Below are positions 50,528 through 61,741 of a stretch of DNA of 64,000 nt, piece after piece. The notes under the pieces were generated by a model. It had not been told where the DNA came from. It saw only the letters and a program-made list of their open reading frames with translations, and did not search any database. The DNA lies in NCBI RefSeq assembly GCF_042879035.1, contig NZ_JBIAOU010000002.1, positions 1-64,000 on the forward strand. The letters run 5' to 3'. Each line of letters starts with the position of its first letter. Within the stretch, counting starts at the first letter, position 1. Origin of the DNA: Rhodococcus_G sp042879035 (GTDB lineage: Bacteria > Actinomycetota > Actinomycetes > Mycobacteriales > Mycobacteriaceae). Both the position numbers and the translations under genes were made by a program.

Positions 50528-51537
50528 GCACCGGATCGCCGCGCCTGCCCGAGGGGCAGGCCCTGCTCGAGGTGCGCCACGCGGTCCGCCGATGGATCGC
50601 AGGACACCCGCCCCCGGACGGGGTCGCGGTCGCACTGTCGGGCGGGGCGGATTCGCTGGCCCTGACCGCCGCGGCGGTCGCGGAGGCCGGTCCGGTCCAT
50701 GCCCTCGTCGTGGACCACCGGTTGCAGGACGGATCCGCGGAGGTCGCGCGGCGGGCCGCGGACCGGGCGCTGCGGCTCGGCTGCCTGTCCGCGCGAGTGC
50801 TACCGATCGACGTCGGCACCCGCGGCGGGCTCGAGGCCGCTGCGCGCGTCGCCCGGTACGACGCGCTCGGCGCCGCCCGTGCGGGCCGGCCCGTCCTGCT
50901 CGGCCACACCCTCGACGACCAGGCCGAGACGGTGCTGCTGGGGTTGGCCCGCGGATCCGGGCCGCGGTCGATCTCCGGTATGCGCGACTGGGACGAACCG
51001 TGGGGACGGCCGCTGCTGCGGGTGCGCCGCACGGTCACCGAACGGGCCTGCGGTGAGTTGGGTCTGCCGCCGCATCGCGACCCCCACAACGCGGACCCCG
51101 CGTTCACCCGCGTTCGGCTGCGGACCGAGGCACTGCCGCTGCTCGAACAGATCCTCGGCGGCGGAGTCGCGCAGGCCCTCGCGCGAACCGCGGATCAGGT
51201 CCGCGAGGACGGCGAGGTGCTCGACGCCGCTGCGACGGCACTGCGGCGGGCGGCGACGGTGCCCTCGGAAACGGGGGGTGACGAACTCGACACCCAGGTC
51301 CTCGCCGCCGCGCATCCGGCTGTCCGTCGCCGGGCGCTGCGCGAATGGTTGCAGGTCAAGGGCGTCGGCGGTCTCACAGACACCCAGCTGCGCGCTGCGG
51401 ACGATCTCGTCGGACGCTGGCGCGGGCAGGGTGGAGTCGCGCTCGGCGGCGGCGCGCGGGACGTCAGGTTGGTGCTGTCCCGGCGGCATGGCAGGCTGTC
51501 GGTCGGGTTCGTCACGCGCGAGCCGGCAGGTCGATGA
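50524..51537 (+). CDS. tilS: tRNA(Ile)-lysidine synthase
   Basis: 337 residues from GTG 50524. The ATP-PPase loop SGGADS is at residues 39-44; HTLDDQAETVLLGLARGSG and the ISGM segment follow, then the C-terminal substrate domains. It modifies C34 of the CAU-anticodon tRNA(Ile) to lysidine so that it reads AUA, and is essential. The stop overlaps the hpt start (ATGA). Confidence 0.93.
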   Translation: MSTGSPRLPEGQALLEVRHAVRRWIAGHPPPDGVAVALSGGADSLALTAAAVAEAGPVHALVVDHRLQDGSAEVARRAADRALRLGCLSARVLPIDVGTRGGLEAAARVARYDALGAARAGRPVLLGHTLDDQAETVLLGLARGSGPRSISGMRDWDEPWGRPLLRVRRTVTERACGELGLPPHRDPHNADPAFTRVRLRTEALPLLEQILGGGVAQALARTADQVREDGEVLDAAATALRRAATVPSETGGDELDTQVLAAAHPAVRRRALREWLQVKGVGGLTDTQLRAADDLVGRWRGQGGVALGGGARDVRLVLSRRHGRLSVGFVTREPAGR

Positions 51538-52109
51538 ACAAAGGGGCTAGCGCCGTGTACGAAGGCGACATCGCATCGGTTCTGATCTCCGAAGAGGAGA
51601 TTCGCGAGAAGACGGCCGAGCTGGCCGCCTCGATCGCCGAGAAGTTCCCCGAGGGTGCCCCGGAAGGGGATCTACTGCTCGTCGGTGTCCTCAAGGGCGC
51701 GATCTTCTTCATGACGGACCTGGCGCGGGCGCTGTCGATCCCCACCCAGATGGAGTTCATGGCCGTCAGCTCGTACGGCTCGTCGACGTCCTCCTCCGGT
51801 GTGGTGCGGATCCTCAAGGACCTCGACAAGGACATCGCGGGCAGGCACGTGCTGATCGTCGAGGACATCATCGACTCCGGCCTGACGCTGTCGTGGCTGA
51901 TGCGGAACCTGTCGACCCGCAACCCGGCGTCGCTGTCGGTGGTCACCCTGCTGCGCAAGCCCGAGGCCACCAAGATCGACGTCGACGTCGAGTGGGTCGG
52001 CTTCGACATCCCCAACGAGTTCGTCGTCGGATACGGTCTCGACTACGCCGAGCGCTACCGCGACCTGCCGTACATCGGCACCCTGGAGCCGAACGTCTAC
52101 GGCGGCTGA
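51534..52109 (+). CDS. hpt: Hypoxanthine phosphoribosyltransferase
   Basis: 191 residues from ATG 51534; GTG 51555 is a possible shorter start. The PRPP-binding loop is VLIVEDIIDSGLTL; other marks are LVGVLKGAIFFMTDLAR and PYIGTLEP at the end. It salvages hypoxanthine and guanine to IMP and GMP. It closes the dacB-metallopeptidase-tilS-hpt unit. Confidence 0.95.
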   Translation: MNKGASAVYEGDIASVLISEEEIREKTAELAASIAEKFPEGAPEGDLLLVGVLKGAIFFMTDLARALSIPTQMEFMAVSSYGSSTSSSGVVRILKDLDKDIAGRHVLIVEDIIDSGLTLSWLMRNLSTRNPASLSVVTLLRKPEATKIDVDVEWVGFDIPNEFVVGYGLDYAERYRDLPYIGTLEPNVYGG

Positions 52110-52153
52110 TCAACCTCCCCGGAGCGGCTTCGCCGCGGGCGCATAATCGGGTG

Positions 52154-53488
52154 ATGGACGCCGACTTCACCGTCGCCGCCGTCGCCCAGCGGGTGCGGTC
52201 CGGGACGCTGACCCCGGTCGACGCGGTCGAGGAGTCGCTCGCCCGGATCACGGCCCGCGACCCCCGCCTCGGCGCCTTCGTCGACGTCCGGGCGGACGCC
52301 GCACGTACCGAGGCGGCGGCCCTGGGCGCCCGGCCCGACCTGGCCTCGCTGCCGCTGGCCGGCGTACCGCTCGCGGTCAAGGACAACGTTCCCGTCGCCG
52401 GTCGCCGGCTGGGCAACGGTTCGCTCGCGAGCCCCGCCGCACCGGCCGCCGCCGACCATCCCGTCGTCGCCCGGTTGCGGGCCGCGGGCGCCGTCGTCGT
52501 CGGGGTGACCGCGGTCCCCGAACTGTGCGTGTGGGGCGCCACCGACACCCCCGACGCGATCACCCGCAACCCCTGGAATCCCGCCGTCACCTCGGGCGGG
52601 TCGTCGGGCGGCTCCGCGGTCGCCGTCGCCGCGGGGATGGTCCCGGCCGCGCACGGCGCCGACGGCATGGGGTCGATCCGCATCCCGGCCGCGGCCTGCG
52701 GGGTGTTCGGCATCAAACCGGGACGCGGACTCGTGCCCGCCGAACTCGGGGTGGACTCGTGGTTCGGCATGGCCGAGAACGGGCCGATGGCGACGACCGT
52801 CGCGGACGCGGCGCTGCTGCTGTCCGTGATGGCCGACCGTCCGGGGCTCGCCGACATCGCCGATCCCGGTTCGTTGCGGATCGCGGTGTCGGTTCGCTCG
52901 CCGCTGCCCGTCGTCCGCGTCGACGCACCCTGGCGGGCTGCCGTGGAACGCGCCGCCGCCGCGCTCGGCGGGCTCGGTCACCACGTCGCGACGGGCCCGC
53001 TGCCGTACCCGGCGAATCCGCTTCCGCTGCTTGCCCGCTGGACGGCGGGCACCGCGGCGGACGCGGACGGCCTCGACCCCGCGCTGCTGCAGCGGCGTAC
53101 CCGGCGGCACGTCACGGCGGGGCGGATGCTGGCCCGGACCGTCAAACCCGCGCAGGTCGAACGCCTGGACCGGGCGCTGCGCCGCTACTTCGCCGACCAC
53201 GACGTGGTGCTCACCCCGACCCTCGCGTCCGCCCCGATCGCGGCGGTGCGATGGAGTGATCGGTCGTGGCTGGCGAACCTGACCGCGAACATCCGGTACG
53301 CGCCGTTCCCGTCGCTGTGGAACCTCGTGGGCTGGCCGGCGGCGAGTGTGCCCGCGGGCATTCAACCGGCAACCGGGACCCCCCTCGGCGTGCAGATCGC
53401 CGCCCCACCGGGTGGGGAGGGCCGGATTCTGGCGGTGGCGGCGCAGTTGGAGCGGGCGCTGCCCTGGCAGCGGGTCGCTGCGGTGTGA
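52154..53488 (+). CDS. Amidase (amidase signature family)
   Basis: 444 residues from ATG 52154. The Ser-cisSer-Lys triad is Lys76 (AVKDN), Ser151 in TSGGSSGGSA and nucleophile Ser174 in GMGSIRIPAAACG. It is a stand-alone hydrolase of small amides rather than GatA, since no gatB/C are near. It lies 44 bases after hpt and is convergent with a kinase gene. Confidence 0.9.
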   Translation: MDADFTVAAVAQRVRSGTLTPVDAVEESLARITARDPRLGAFVDVRADAARTEAAALGARPDLASLPLAGVPLAVKDNVPVAGRRLGNGSLASPAAPAAADHPVVARLRAAGAVVVGVTAVPELCVWGATDTPDAITRNPWNPAVTSGGSSGGSAVAVAAGMVPAAHGADGMGSIRIPAAACGVFGIKPGRGLVPAELGVDSWFGMAENGPMATTVADAALLLSVMADRPGLADIADPGSLRIAVSVRSPLPVVRVDAPWRAAVERAAAALGGLGHHVATGPLPYPANPLPLLARWTAGTAADADGLDPALLQRRTRRHVTAGRMLARTVKPAQVERLDRALRRYFADHDVVLTPTLASAPIAAVRWSDRSWLANLTANIRYAPFPSLWNLVGWPAASVPAGIQPATGTPLGVQIAAPPGGEGRILAVAAQLERALPWQRVAAV

Positions 53489-53498
53489 CAGGCAAGCG

Positions 53499-55517
53499 TC
53501 AGTCGGGGCGCGTCGTGGGTTCGTGGGAGACCACCCGTTCCAGGGCTCGCAGGTCGGTCTCGAGTTGCCGGAAGAGCCAGTAGGCGCACACGAACGCGAT
53601 GATCGCGCCGACGGACAGCACCCGCACGGCGCCGATGACCTCGGGAATCTGCTCGGGGGAGAGGAACGTGACGCCGGCGACCGCGACGAGTGGCACCGAC
53701 GCCGCGACCGCGAGGTAGCGGGTGCTGCGCCGGTCGAGTCCGCGGAGTTCGCGGTCGTCGTCGCTGCTGGTGATGCCGTACGGCAGCAGGACCGGGTACA
53801 GGTAGCGGACGGCGTAGAACGTGACGAAGAAGAACGGGTACGCGACGGCGATCGCGCCGCACACGACCAGTGATCCGACGAAGTGGACGTACGCCCCGGC
53901 CGGGATCCCTCCCGCCGCGATCTGCAAGGAGATCGGGTAGGCGAGGCCCGCGACGGCCCACAGTCCGAACACGACGATGACGACGCGGTCGCCGAGCAGC
54001 AGGGTGTCGGTGCGGGCCCTGGCGAGGGCCACACTGTCGTAGGTGCGGCCCTTCCGCAGGCCGCGGGGCACGGTGAGCGGGCGACGGCACAGGTAGAGCA
54101 GCACGATGGCGCCGGTCGGGAACGCGATCGCGTTGATGACGAACTGGATCTGCTCGAAGTGCAGTTCCGCCAGCGGTGTCAGGGTGTCGATGATCAGGGT
54201 CTTGTTGTGGTGGTAGTTGTATGCGCCGGCGACCGCGTTGGGGATCGCCACCGCGGCCACCAGGATGGGGATCGTCCAGCGCTGCAGTGTGCGGCGGCGC
54301 CGGGTGGGCGGGGGGTCGACGAGATCCCGGGCGTGCGGGTCGAGGCACAGCCGGAACTGCCGGGCCAGCTCCGCGCCGCTGGGCCACCGGCGGTCGGGGT
54401 TCGGGTTCAGGCTGGTGTGCAGCACCCGTCGCAGGGTCGCCGGACAGTCCTGGGGCAGTGCCGCGTCGACGCCCGGGCCGAGCCCGGCCTCGCGCAGGGC
54501 GAGCATCCGGTCGAGTGTCTCCTCGGTGGGGTCGGCTCCGGGTTCGTCGGCGAACGGACGGGTTCCGGTGAGCAGTTCCCACAGGAGGACTCCGAGTGCG
54601 TAGATGTCGCTGCGGGTGTCGAGGTCGGCGGCGGTCGCCGGCCGGCCGGGGTGGCACGCCCCCAGCTGCTCCGGCGACATGTAGCCGAGGGACCCGCCGA
54701 AGTAGGCGACCGGACTGTCCCCGGCGACCTGGTCGCTGAAGCTGATGTTGAAGTCGGCGAGTTTCGGGACACCTTCGGCGGTGAGCAGGACGTTCGCGGG
54801 TTTGACGTCGCGGTGCAGGACGCCGTGCCCGCCCGCGTGGTCGAGCGCCTCGGCGAGGCGGCACCCGATCCAGGCGACCGTCTCCGGCCAGGTCAGGGAC
54901 GCGATCTCGGCGCGCACGCTCGAGTCCGTCGGCCGGATCTCGCCCTTGGCGTCGAGGGTGGTGTCGATGGTGTCGAGCAGCAGGGCACCGGAGCGTTCCT
55001 CGACGGGGGTGTCGCGGACCCGGCGCAGGACGTCGAGCAGCGTGCCGCCCGGCACGTACTGCATGTACAGCACCTTCATCCCCAGCTCGGGGACGATGCG
55101 CTGGTCGAACACCCGCACGATGTAGTCGTGGTCGAGTTGTGCGAGGGTCTGCGGCTCGGTTCCGTGGTCGCGGGAGATCTTCACCGCGACGAGGCGCTGC
55201 AAGGACCGTTGCCGTGCCAGGAAGACGCGCGCGAAGGCGCCCCGGCCGAGCGCGACCAGCAGGTCGAAGTCGTCCACGCGGTCGCCGACGTCCAGGTCGT
55301 CGAGGGTGCGGCGATCGGTGCGGGCGGCGACGGTGGGCAGGTCGTCGGGATGCGCGGGATCGCGTGCGGTGCCGCTCAGCAGGTCTTCCAGCTCGGTGGG
55401 CTGGTCGGGGACCTCGCGTGAGAGTTCGTTGGCCGATTCGCTCAGCGCGGCAGTCGGGGGCGACGCGTCGGCCGCGACCGTCGCGTCGGGAGTGGTTCGT
55501 GCGTGGCGCTGTGTCAT
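53499..55517 (-). CDS. Multi-spanning membrane Ser/Thr protein kinase
   Basis: 672 residues. A 75-residue acidic N-terminus precedes the kinase domain (about 84-385) with GRGAF, Lys113, HRD (235-237) and KPANVLL. The DFG motif reads DFN (255-257). After it, at about 410-650, lie roughly six membrane helices with a YNYHHNKT segment between the first two, an unusual plan for bacterial kinases, which mostly have one helix. The trigger is not evident. No partner gene is in the same operon. Confidence 0.85.
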   Translation of the reverse strand: MTQRHARTTPDATVAADASPPTAALSESANELSREVPDQPTELEDLLSGTARDPAHPDDLPTVAARTDRRTLDDLDVGDRVDDFDLLVALGRGAFARVFLARQRSLQRLVAVKISRDHGTEPQTLAQLDHDYIVRVFDQRIVPELGMKVLYMQYVPGGTLLDVLRRVRDTPVEERSGALLLDTIDTTLDAKGEIRPTDSSVRAEIASLTWPETVAWIGCRLAEALDHAGGHGVLHRDVKPANVLLTAEGVPKLADFNISFSDQVAGDSPVAYFGGSLGYMSPEQLGACHPGRPATAADLDTRSDIYALGVLLWELLTGTRPFADEPGADPTEETLDRMLALREAGLGPGVDAALPQDCPATLRRVLHTSLNPNPDRRWPSGAELARQFRLCLDPHARDLVDPPPTRRRRTLQRWTIPILVAAVAIPNAVAGAYNYHHNKTLIIDTLTPLAELHFEQIQFVINAIAFPTGAIVLLYLCRRPLTVPRGLRKGRTYDSVALARARTDTLLLGDRVVIVVFGLWAVAGLAYPISLQIAAGGIPAGAYVHFVGSLVVCGAIAVAYPFFFVTFYAVRYLYPVLLPYGITSSDDDRELRGLDRRSTRYLAVAASVPLVAVAGVTFLSPEQIPEVIGAVRVLSVGAIIAFVCAYWLFRQLETDLRALERVVSHEPTTRPD

Positions 55518-55606
55518 GACATCTGCCGACGACCGTTGTCGTCGTGACCTGCCGGAAAGGGCCTCGGACCTTCAGGATAATCCCGCCGCGCGCGGTGTCC
55601 GAACGA

Positions 55607-56239
55607 TCAGAACGGCCAGGGCGGTAGCTCCGGCAGCCCTGGCCGGGTGGGCCGGCCGATCAGCCACGCCAGCAGTTCGGGTCGCGGCAGGTCGGGGAGG
55701 ACGAGGTCCGGCGCGACGGCGGCGAGTTCGGGCAGCTGCGAGTCGAGGGTGAACTCGACGAACTCGGCGGGCCAGTCGGTGCACCGGTATCCGGCGTCGA
55801 GGTCGAGGTGATGGATCTCGAGTTCACGCCACCGCAGTGTGGGGATGTCGCGGGCGGTGACGGGCTTGCGCCATGTCACCGGGCTGTCGAGCCGGTCGGC
55901 GCCGATGTGGCGGAGCTCGTCGACCAGCCGGCGGCCCGCGAAGGCGAGGTCCGCGGCGAGCAGGCCCACGGGCCGGTCCGCGCCCTCGTCGATGGCGGCT
56001 CCGCGGGCCTCGGGTCCACCCGGGTACATCTGACCGGGTGTGCCGTCGCGGACCCCGAGCACGAAGCGGCGCAGGCCGTCGGCGTTGCGGGCGAGATGGG
56101 TCGCCACGTGCCCTCGGGTCCATCCGGGCAGGGCGGACGCGCCGCGCGCCTGCTCTTCGGTGAGACCGTCGAGCGTCTGCTCCACACGAGCCTGCGACTG
56201 CGCGACCCGGTCGACGACCTCCGTGTACGACAGCGTCAT
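55607..56239 (-). CDS. Mycothiol-dependent maleylpyruvate isomerase family protein
   Basis: 210 residues from ATG 56239. The DinB-like four-helix N-terminal domain contains LPGWTRGHVATHLARNADGL with the metal His, and a later WRELEIHHLDLDAGY supplies more His/Glu ligands; the C-terminal MDMPI domain follows. Members use mycothiol or a metal for isomerisation or other transfers; the substrate is not known. It is monocistronic. Confidence 0.85.
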   Translation of the reverse strand: MTLSYTEVVDRVAQSQARVEQTLDGLTEEQARGASALPGWTRGHVATHLARNADGLRRFVLGVRDGTPGQMYPGGPEARGAAIDEGADRPVGLLAADLAFAGRRLVDELRHIGADRLDSPVTWRKPVTARDIPTLRWRELEIHHLDLDAGYRCTDWPAEFVEFTLDSQLPELAAVAPDLVLPDLPRPELLAWLIGRPTRPGLPELPPWPF

Positions 56240-56469
56240 GTCCGGGAGCCTAGGAGGTCGTCCCCGGTGATGCGGAACCAACGCGCAGTCCCGTTCGTTG
56301 GGGGAGGGAGTGGTGTGTGCGGACGTGAATACTGGCGGGATCACCAGCGGTCTTCGCGGTAATCTTTCATTGTCCGGTGATCAGCCGGAACGCCGGCGCA
56401 CCGAGCTCGACCCGAGCTGGAAAGCTCGACCGGAACTGGAAAGGACTGGCCCGAAGCGGCTGAACCTGT

Positions 56470-58770
<2,301 letters not shown>

Positions 58771-58847
58771 GTTGCTGCGCCTAATGTTTGGGACGATCCT
58801 GTCGTGGACGAGGGAAATCGGTCCGACTGAAGTGGAGGTGCGATCAG

Positions 58848-59489
58848 GTGTCGGTTCATCAACTCGGTGGTTCGGGAACGAATGAGACGGACGAGGTGCT
58901 GCGTTCGGTCGAATACGGTCGTGTCTTCGACCAGGCGCGTGCCGAGGCCGCCGTCCGCGAACTGCTGATCGCGGTCGGCGAGGACCCCGACCGTCCGGGT
59001 CTCCTGGACACCCCCGCCCGCGTGGCTCGCGCCTACCGCGAGGTGTTCGCCGGTCTCTACACCGACCCGGACGCCGCACTCAACACCACCTTCGACGAGG
59101 GGCACCAGGAGCTGGTGCTGGTTCGCGACATCCCGATGTACTCCACCTGCGAGCACCATCTGGTCTCGTTCCACGGAGTCGCGCACGTCGGGTACATCCC
59201 GGGATCGACCGGCCGGGTCACGGGCCTGTCGAAGCTCGCTCGGGTCGTCGACCTGTACGCCAAGCGTCCGCAGGTCCAGGAACGGCTGACCAGCCAGATC
59301 GCCGACGCGCTCGTCCGCAAGCTGGACCCGCGCGGCGTGATCGTCGTGGTCGAGGCCGAGCACCTCTGCATGGCGATGCGCGGCATCCGCAAGCCGGGTG
59401 CCAGCACCACCACGTCGGCGGTGCGGGGAATCCTCCAGTCCAGCGCGGCCTCGCGTGCCGAGGCGCTGGACCTCATCGTCCGCAGGTGA
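58848..59489 (+). CDS. folE: GTP cyclohydrolase I
   Basis: 213 residues from GTG 58848 with TGGAGG nine bases before. Zinc and active-site residues are in MYSTCEHHLVSFHG and the later VVVEAEHLCMAMRG. It opens the GTP ring to give dihydroneopterin triphosphate, the first step of folate synthesis. The stop overlaps the folP start (GTGA). Confidence 0.96.
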   Translation: MSVHQLGGSGTNETDEVLRSVEYGRVFDQARAEAAVRELLIAVGEDPDRPGLLDTPARVARAYREVFAGLYTDPDAALNTTFDEGHQELVLVRDIPMYSTCEHHLVSFHGVAHVGYIPGSTGRVTGLSKLARVVDLYAKRPQVQERLTSQIADALVRKLDPRGVIVVVEAEHLCMAMRGIRKPGASTTTSAVRGILQSSAASRAEALDLIVRR

Positions 59490-60337
59490 CCGTGCTGCAC
59501 GCGGCGTCCGCGCCGGTCGTGATGGGCGTTCTCAACGTCACCAGCGACTCGTTCTCGGACGGCGGGCGCTACCTCGACCGTGACGCGGCGCTCGCGCACG
59601 GTCTCGAGCTTCGCCGGCTCGGTGTCGACATCATCGATGTCGGCGGCGAGTCAACACGGCCCGGAGCGCAGCGGGTGGACCCGGACGTCGAAGCGGCTCG
59701 GGTGGTCCCGGTGATCCGGGACCTCGCCGCCGAGGGCATCGCGGTCAGCGTCGACACCATGCGGGCGTCGGTGGCGGCCGCAGCGATCGAGGCGGGCGTC
59801 GACATCGTCAACGACGTGTCCGGTGGTCGCGCGGATCCGGCGATGGCGTCGGTGCTCGCCGACGCCGGGGTGCCGTGGATCCTCATGCACTGGCGGTCGG
59901 AGGGTGCATACGTGCACGCCGGTGGTGTGCTGCACTACGGCGACGTCGTCGACGACGTCTGCGACGAATTGATGGCGACGGTGGACACCGCGGTGGCCGC
60001 GGGGGTCGATCCGGGCAAACTGATTCTCGACCCGGGCCTCGGTTTCGCGAAGACGGCCGAACACAACTGGGCGCTGCTCGGCGCTCTCCCGAAACTGAAC
60101 TCACTGGGCTTCCCCGTCCTGATCGGGGCGTCGCGCAAACGTTTCCTCGGCAGCCTGCTCGCCGACGAGCACGGCGACCGCGCCCCCGACGGCCGCGAGG
60201 TCGCCACCGCGGTGGTGTCGGCGTTCGCGGCGCGGGGCGGCGCCTGGGGCGTACGGGTGCACGACGTGCGGGGTTCGCGGGATGCGATAGCGGTGGCCCA
60301 GACGTGGGCTGCGGCGGAGGAGGCGCGTGGTGTCTGA
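59486..60337 (+). CDS. folP: Dihydropteroate synthase
   Basis: 283 residues. Signatures are MGVLNVTSDSFSDGG at the N-terminus, DVGGESTRPGAQ and the C-terminal GASRKRFLG. It joins pterin pyrophosphate with p-aminobenzoate and is the sulfonamide target. It overlaps folE by four bases and folB by eleven. Confidence 0.96.
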   Translation: MTVLHAASAPVVMGVLNVTSDSFSDGGRYLDRDAALAHGLELRRLGVDIIDVGGESTRPGAQRVDPDVEAARVVPVIRDLAAEGIAVSVDTMRASVAAAAIEAGVDIVNDVSGGRADPAMASVLADAGVPWILMHWRSEGAYVHAGGVLHYGDVVDDVCDELMATVDTAVAAGVDPGKLILDPGLGFAKTAEHNWALLGALPKLNSLGFPVLIGASRKRFLGSLLADEHGDRAPDGREVATAVVSAFAARGGAWGVRVHDVRGSRDAIAVAQTWAAAEEARGV

Positions 60338-60701
60338 CCGCATCGAGTTGCGCGGACTGCGGGTGCGTGGTCATCACGGCGTCTTCGACCACGAGAAGCG
60401 GGACGGGCAGGACTTCCTCGTCGACGTGACGGTGTGGCTGAACCTCACCGCGGCCGCCGCGTCCGACGACCTCGCCGACACACTCGACTACGGCGCACTC
60501 GCGCAGACGGCCGCGGACATCGTCGCCGGGCCGCCGCGGGACCTGATCGAGTCGGTGTCCGCGGAGATCGCGGACGCCGTGTTGCGCGACGAGCGGGTCG
60601 ATGCGGTCGAGGTCACCGTGCACAAGCCGTCGGCGCCGATACCGCTGACCTTCGCGGACGTGGCGGTGGTGGCGCGGCGTTCCCGCAGGAGCTCGCACTG
60701 A
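60327..60701 (+). CDS. folB: Dihydroneopterin aldolase
   Basis: 124 residues with RVRGHHGVFDHEKRDGQDF, the active-site region, and a C-terminal VTVHKPSAPIP with the catalytic Lys. It cleaves dihydroneopterin to 6-hydroxymethyl-dihydropterin. Its stop and the folK start share one base (TGATG). Confidence 0.94.
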   Translation: MVSDRIELRGLRVRGHHGVFDHEKRDGQDFLVDVTVWLNLTAAAASDDLADTLDYGALAQTAADIVAGPPRDLIESVSAEIADAVLRDERVDAVEVTVHKPSAPIPLTFADVAVVARRSRRSSH

Positions 60702-61210
60702 TGAGCCGGGTGGTGCTGTCGATCGGGTCGAATCTCGGGGACCCACTCGCGAACCTGCGTTCGGTGGTCGACACCCTGGGGGAGCGCCTGATCGCGGCGT
60801 CCGCCGTCTACGTGACACCGCCGTGGGGCGGTGTCGAGCAGCAGGACTTCCTGAACGCCACCCTGATCGCGCAGGACCCCGCGCTGGACTGTCGCGGCTG
60901 GCTGCGGTTCGGTCAGGACCTCGAACGGCAGGCGGATCGGGTCCGGGACGTGCGGTGGGGCCCACGCAGCCTCGATGTGGACGTCGTCGACTGTGACGGA
61001 ATCGTCAGCGCCGATCCGGAGCTGACGCTGCCACATCCCCGCGCCCATCTGCGGGCGTTCGTCCTGGTGCCGTGGCTCGAGATCGACCCCGATGCGGCGT
61101 TGACGGTCGACGGCACGCCGGTTCCCGTCCGCGACCTACTGGCGGCGCTGGACCCGGCGGACGTGGCCGGGGTGCGGCGCACCGACGCGGAGCTGGTGGC
61201 GTCGTCGTGA
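60701..61210 (+). CDS. folK: 6-hydroxymethyl-dihydropterin pyrophosphokinase
   Basis: 169 residues. It begins VVLSIGSNLGDPLANLR and carries the signature RWGPRSLDVDVVDCDG, then LPHPRAHLRAFVLVP. It activates the pterin with ATP for FolP. The stop overlaps the next start (GTGA), so four folate genes and DUF3180 are one coupled unit. Confidence 0.95.
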   Translation: MSRVVLSIGSNLGDPLANLRSVVDTLGERLIAASAVYVTPPWGGVEQQDFLNATLIAQDPALDCRGWLRFGQDLERQADRVRDVRWGPRSLDVDVVDCDGIVSADPELTLPHPRAHLRAFVLVPWLEIDPDAALTVDGTPVPVRDLLAALDPADVAGVRRTDAELVASS

Positions 61211-61674
61211 AGCCGACTCGCGTCCGCGACCTGGCCGGGTTGGCCGTGTTCGCCGCCGTCGCGACATGGCTTCTCGTCCGTACCTTCTACGGCTCACTGC
61301 CGCCGGTCTCGGTGTTCGCGGGGGCGTCGCTGTACCCGGTTGCCGTGATCGAGGTCGTGCTCGCGTTCGTGATCCGGGCTCGGGTCGACGCCCACCGGAT
61401 CGGCTCGGGACCACACGACTTCCATCCGATCGTCGCGGCCCGCGCGGTGGCACTCGCGAAGGCGTCGGCTCTGGTCGGGGCGGCGAGTGCCGGCGTCTGG
61501 CTCGGCCTGCTGGTGTATCTGCTGTCCCAGCGATCCGAGCTGGACGCGGCAGCGCAGGACACCACGGGGACGTTCGTCGGACTGATCGGCGGAGTGCTTC
61601 TCGTCGGCGCCGCATTGTGGCTGGAACATTGCTGCCGGACCCCGGACGAGCCGCCGGACGAGCCCGCCGCCTGA
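61207..61674 (+). CDS. DUF3180 membrane protein
   Basis: 155 residues with four membrane helices (about 8-27, 34-55, 80-105 and 118-140) and a short Pro/Glu tail ending in PDEPPDEPAA. DUF3180 proteins follow folK throughout the Mycobacteriales; no function is established. It is coupled to folK by GTGA. Confidence 0.85.
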   Translation: MKPTRVRDLAGLAVFAAVATWLLVRTFYGSLPPVSVFAGASLYPVAVIEVVLAFVIRARVDAHRIGSGPHDFHPIVAARAVALAKASALVGAASAGVWLGLLVYLLSQRSELDAAAQDTTGTFVGLIGGVLLVGAALWLEHCCRTPDEPPDEPAA

Positions 61675-61741
61675 CGGTCGAGACCGGAATCGCCGGTTCG
61701 CCGTCACGGACCAGTCAGCGGCGGCCGCTATCCTGAGCCGT

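Noticed and set aside
49705..51537. A long frame extending tilS upstream into the metallopeptidase gene
   Set aside because: The upstream part is antiphase translation of the metallopeptidase; the GTG at 50524 with GTGA overlap is the proper start.
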